A stretch of DNA of 64,000 nucleotides, taken from the NCBI GenBank assembly GCA_001464575.1, contig LNFE01000244.1:62001-126000 (forward strand). The letters run 5' to 3'. Positions within the stretch are counted from its first letter, which is position 1, and each line of letters opens with the position of its first letter. Shown here piece after piece: positions 62,754 through 64,000 of this stretch. Under the pieces are notes generated by a model, which searched no databases, was not told the DNA's origin, and was given only the letters and a program-made list of their open reading frames with translations. The stretch comes from Acidobacteria bacterium Ga0077553. GTDB lineage: Bacteria > Acidobacteriota > Terriglobia > Bryobacterales > Bryobacteraceae. A program made the translations under genes and the position numbers.

Positions 62754-62832
62754 AGTTTCCCGGTAGCTTCCCGCAGATATTGGCGGACAAAACAACCCCT
62801 GCAATCGAGATTCCACGTTCAGAAAAAGCTGC

Positions 62833-62838
62833 TAGAAT
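62833..62838 (+). promoter_or_regulatory. -10 element TAGAAT, leaderless arrangement
   Basis: TAGAAT ends 7 bases before the ATG of the MOSC gene at 62846; no ribosome-binding site is seen. Confidence 0.5.
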
Positions 62839-62845
62839 TTCGGCC

Positions 62846-63553
62846 ATGAGAGTCGTCGGAACAGTGCGGGAGCTTCTCCGGTACCCCGTGAAGTCCATGG
62901 CCGCCGAGCCGCTGCAGACGGTTTGGGCCGGGTGGCACGGTTTGGCGGGAGATCGCCGTTGGGCGTTCGTTCGGCCGGGAATGGAGCGCAGTGGCTTCCC
63001 TTGGTTGGCCATCCGCGAGAAGCCGGACCTCTGGCGGCACGAGGCCTATTTCGCCGACCCCGCCGATGTTGAGTGCGCGAAGACGATGGTCCGGACCCCG
63101 AATGGAGCGGAGTGGGAGGTAACCGATCCGGAGTTGGCGCATCGGTTGGGGGAGGGGGTGAGGGTGATCAAGGTCGGCAGCGGGATCTTTGACACGTTCC
63201 CGATTTCTCTGTTGAGCTTACAGAGTATTGAGGGGCTATCGGGACTGGTGGGTCAACCGCTCCGCCCGCTTCGCTTCCGCCCCAATCTCGTCATTGAGTC
63301 AAACGATGGCGGCGTTTTCCCCGAGGAGCAATGGGAAGGGGCAGTGCTGCGAATAGGCGGGTGGCGCTGCCGGCTTGACGCGCGCGATCAACGCTGCATG
63401 ATGGTGAACGTCGATCCCTTGGATCCGGCCTCGGCCAACCCGGCGGTCCTTCGGACCATTGCGCAAAACCGCGATGCTCGTTTTGGCATGTACGGGACGA
63501 CCGTCCAGCCCGGCGATGTCGCTGTCGGCGACTTGGTTTCTATCGAAGACTAA
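62846..63553 (+). CDS. MOSC-domain protein
   Basis: 235 residues from the ATG at 62846; the track ORF runs antisense through the small membrane-protein gene. MOSC_N-like beta region (VRELLRYPVKSMAAEPLQ, GLAGDRRWAFV) then MOSC domain (LRFRPNLVIE, RCRLDARDQRCMMVNVDP) with the conserved Cys of RCMMV that binds molybdenum cofactor or sulfur. Related to YiiM/YcbX N-hydroxylated-base reductases; partner reductase not nearby. Confidence 0.9.
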   Translation: MRVVGTVRELLRYPVKSMAAEPLQTVWAGWHGLAGDRRWAFVRPGMERSGFPWLAIREKPDLWRHEAYFADPADVECAKTMVRTPNGAEWEVTDPELAHRLGEGVRVIKVGSGIFDTFPISLLSLQSIEGLSGLVGQPLRPLRFRPNLVIESNDGGVFPEEQWEGAVLRIGGWRCRLDARDQRCMMVNVDPLDPASANPAVLRTIAQNRDARFGMYGTTVQPGDVAVGDLVSIED

Positions 63554-63586
63554 CCCACCGGAAGCAGCTTACCGGTTGATAGTTTT

Positions 63587-63661
63587 GGCTCCCCAGCAAG
63601 GATTCGAACCTTGATTCGCGGCGTCAAAGGCCGCTGTCCTACCATTGGACGACCGGGGAGC
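63587..63661 (-). tRNA. tRNA-Gln (TTG)
   Basis: 75 bases on the minus strand. Acceptor GCTCCCC/GGGGAGC; D-arm GTCCAATGGTAGGAC; anticodon arm GCGGC-CTTTGAC-GCCGC giving TTG; T-arm CAAGG-TTCGAAT-CCTTG. CCA is not encoded (discriminator followed by CAAAAC), unlike tRNA-Phe. The discriminator base reads C where G is more usual for Gln. Confidence 0.96.
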
Positions 63662-63681
63662 AATCGGCCGACAAAACTAGT

Positions 63682-64000
63682 TTACCACTCCGAATACTTC
63701 GTGCCTTCTAAACTTGTTTTTTCTGACGAACTTCTTACGTCAAAAATTCCGGGCTCGCTTTGACTCACCGACACCGCTGCCTCTTCCATGATCAATCGCC
63801 ACGAGGTATTGTTCCCCACGATTGGATCCACCGGGATCTGCCGCAAGTAGCCCTCGCGCGCCAAGTCTTCGAGCGTCTGCGGCGCCTTCTGCTTGTCGTA
63901 GGTGTACTCGTCAATCACTGCCCGCATCGTAAACAAATTCTGCCGCAGCACGCTCTCACGCGCCCGGATCACCGACTTGTTATACAGCGGCACCGCCACG
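63682..64000 (-). CDS. Type II secretion pseudopilin-like (GspG) protein, 3' part
   Basis: Runs off the right edge, so the N-terminal prepilin part is missing; the GTG start in the track is an artefact. The visible 105 residues (IRARESVLRQNLFTMRAVID, then PQTLEDLAREGYLRQIPVDPI) follow the GspG/type II pseudopilin C-terminal domain: an amphipathic helix, then the LxDLVxxGYLxxxPxDP-type segment. About 30 N-terminal residues, with the FTLIE-type signal, should lie just outside the window. Confidence 0.85.
   Translation of the reverse strand, partial: VAVPLYNKSVIRARESVLRQNLFTMRAVIDEYTYDKQKAPQTLEDLAREGYLRQIPVDPIVGNNTSWRLIMEEAAVSVSQSEPGIFDVRSSSEKTSLEGTKYSEW

Overview
This 64 kb window is one stretch of a GC-rich bacterial chromosome, most likely Acidobacteriota of the Bryobacter/Solibacter type. 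I infer this from the mix of genes: Planctomycete-like DUF1501 and DUF1549/DUF1553 proteins, a sulfatase, a PEP-CTERM protein, many short secreted enzymes, sugar-acid catabolism and a long run of housekeeping genes. The assignment is by gene style only. I see no insertion sequence, phage, CRISPR array or rRNA operon. Genes are very tightly packed: most co-directional neighbours overlap by 4-8 bases, several convergent pairs share their stop codons, and divergent pairs are often only 20-45 bases apart.

Layout. 0.5-6.4 kb: ClC-type channel, folK-ruvB-ruvA, rsmE, an ECF sigma/anti-sigma/Spy-like cluster and an ErpA/IscA-type protein. 6.4-7.8 kb: a PEP-CTERM protein with a clear promoter and a hairpin leader. 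7.8-15.5 kb: a translation and export run (ffh, rpsP, khpA, rimM, trmD, rplS, rnhB, a small membrane protein, two tandem signal peptidases, a mannose-1-phosphate guanylyltransferase, a cyclophilin) closed by a strong terminator. 15.5-21.4 kb: a chimeric small protein behind a switch-like leader, a secreted LTXXQ protein, a D-aminoacylase, and a copper operon (copZ, copA, csoR, acid phosphatase). 21.4-30.5 kb: O-antigen ligase, sixA, cca, an APC permease, a split chromate transporter, and an unusual in-frame fusion of an HlyD-type adaptor with a complete class I fumarase, then tRNA-Phe.

30.5-51.6 kb is rich in sugar and sugar-acid enzymes (enolase-superfamily protein, dehydrogenases, galactarate dehydratase, uronate isomerase, HpcH/HpaI aldolase). 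It also holds the DUF1501/DUF1553 pair, a TIR-like/STAND ATPase, and a slipin gene preceded by about 300 bases of structured DNA with tRNA-like D-arm and T-arm elements. 51.6-56.6 kb is a six-gene catabolic operon (deacylase, metallo-hydrolase, PLP enzyme, SDR, RidA, MFS). The end holds a LysM/peptidoglycan-binding protein, sulfatase, asd, amidase, a C39-like peptidase pair, a MOSC protein, tRNA-Gln and the 3' part of a GspG-like pseudopilin gene.

The points most worth following are: (1) the structured tRNA-like leader before the slipin gene, which recalls bacterial Y RNAs of RNA-repair loci; (2) the adaptor-fumarase fusion; (3) a repeated arrangement in which a TANNNT -10 hexamer sits only 5-7 bases before the start codon of about ten operon-leading genes, implying leaderless mRNAs; (4) mutually exclusive hairpins before the Hcp-like/DUF1559-like chimera; (5) a compact TIR-like P-loop protein; and (6) twin GGAAA-N3-TTTCC dyads upstream of a C39-like peptidase pair.
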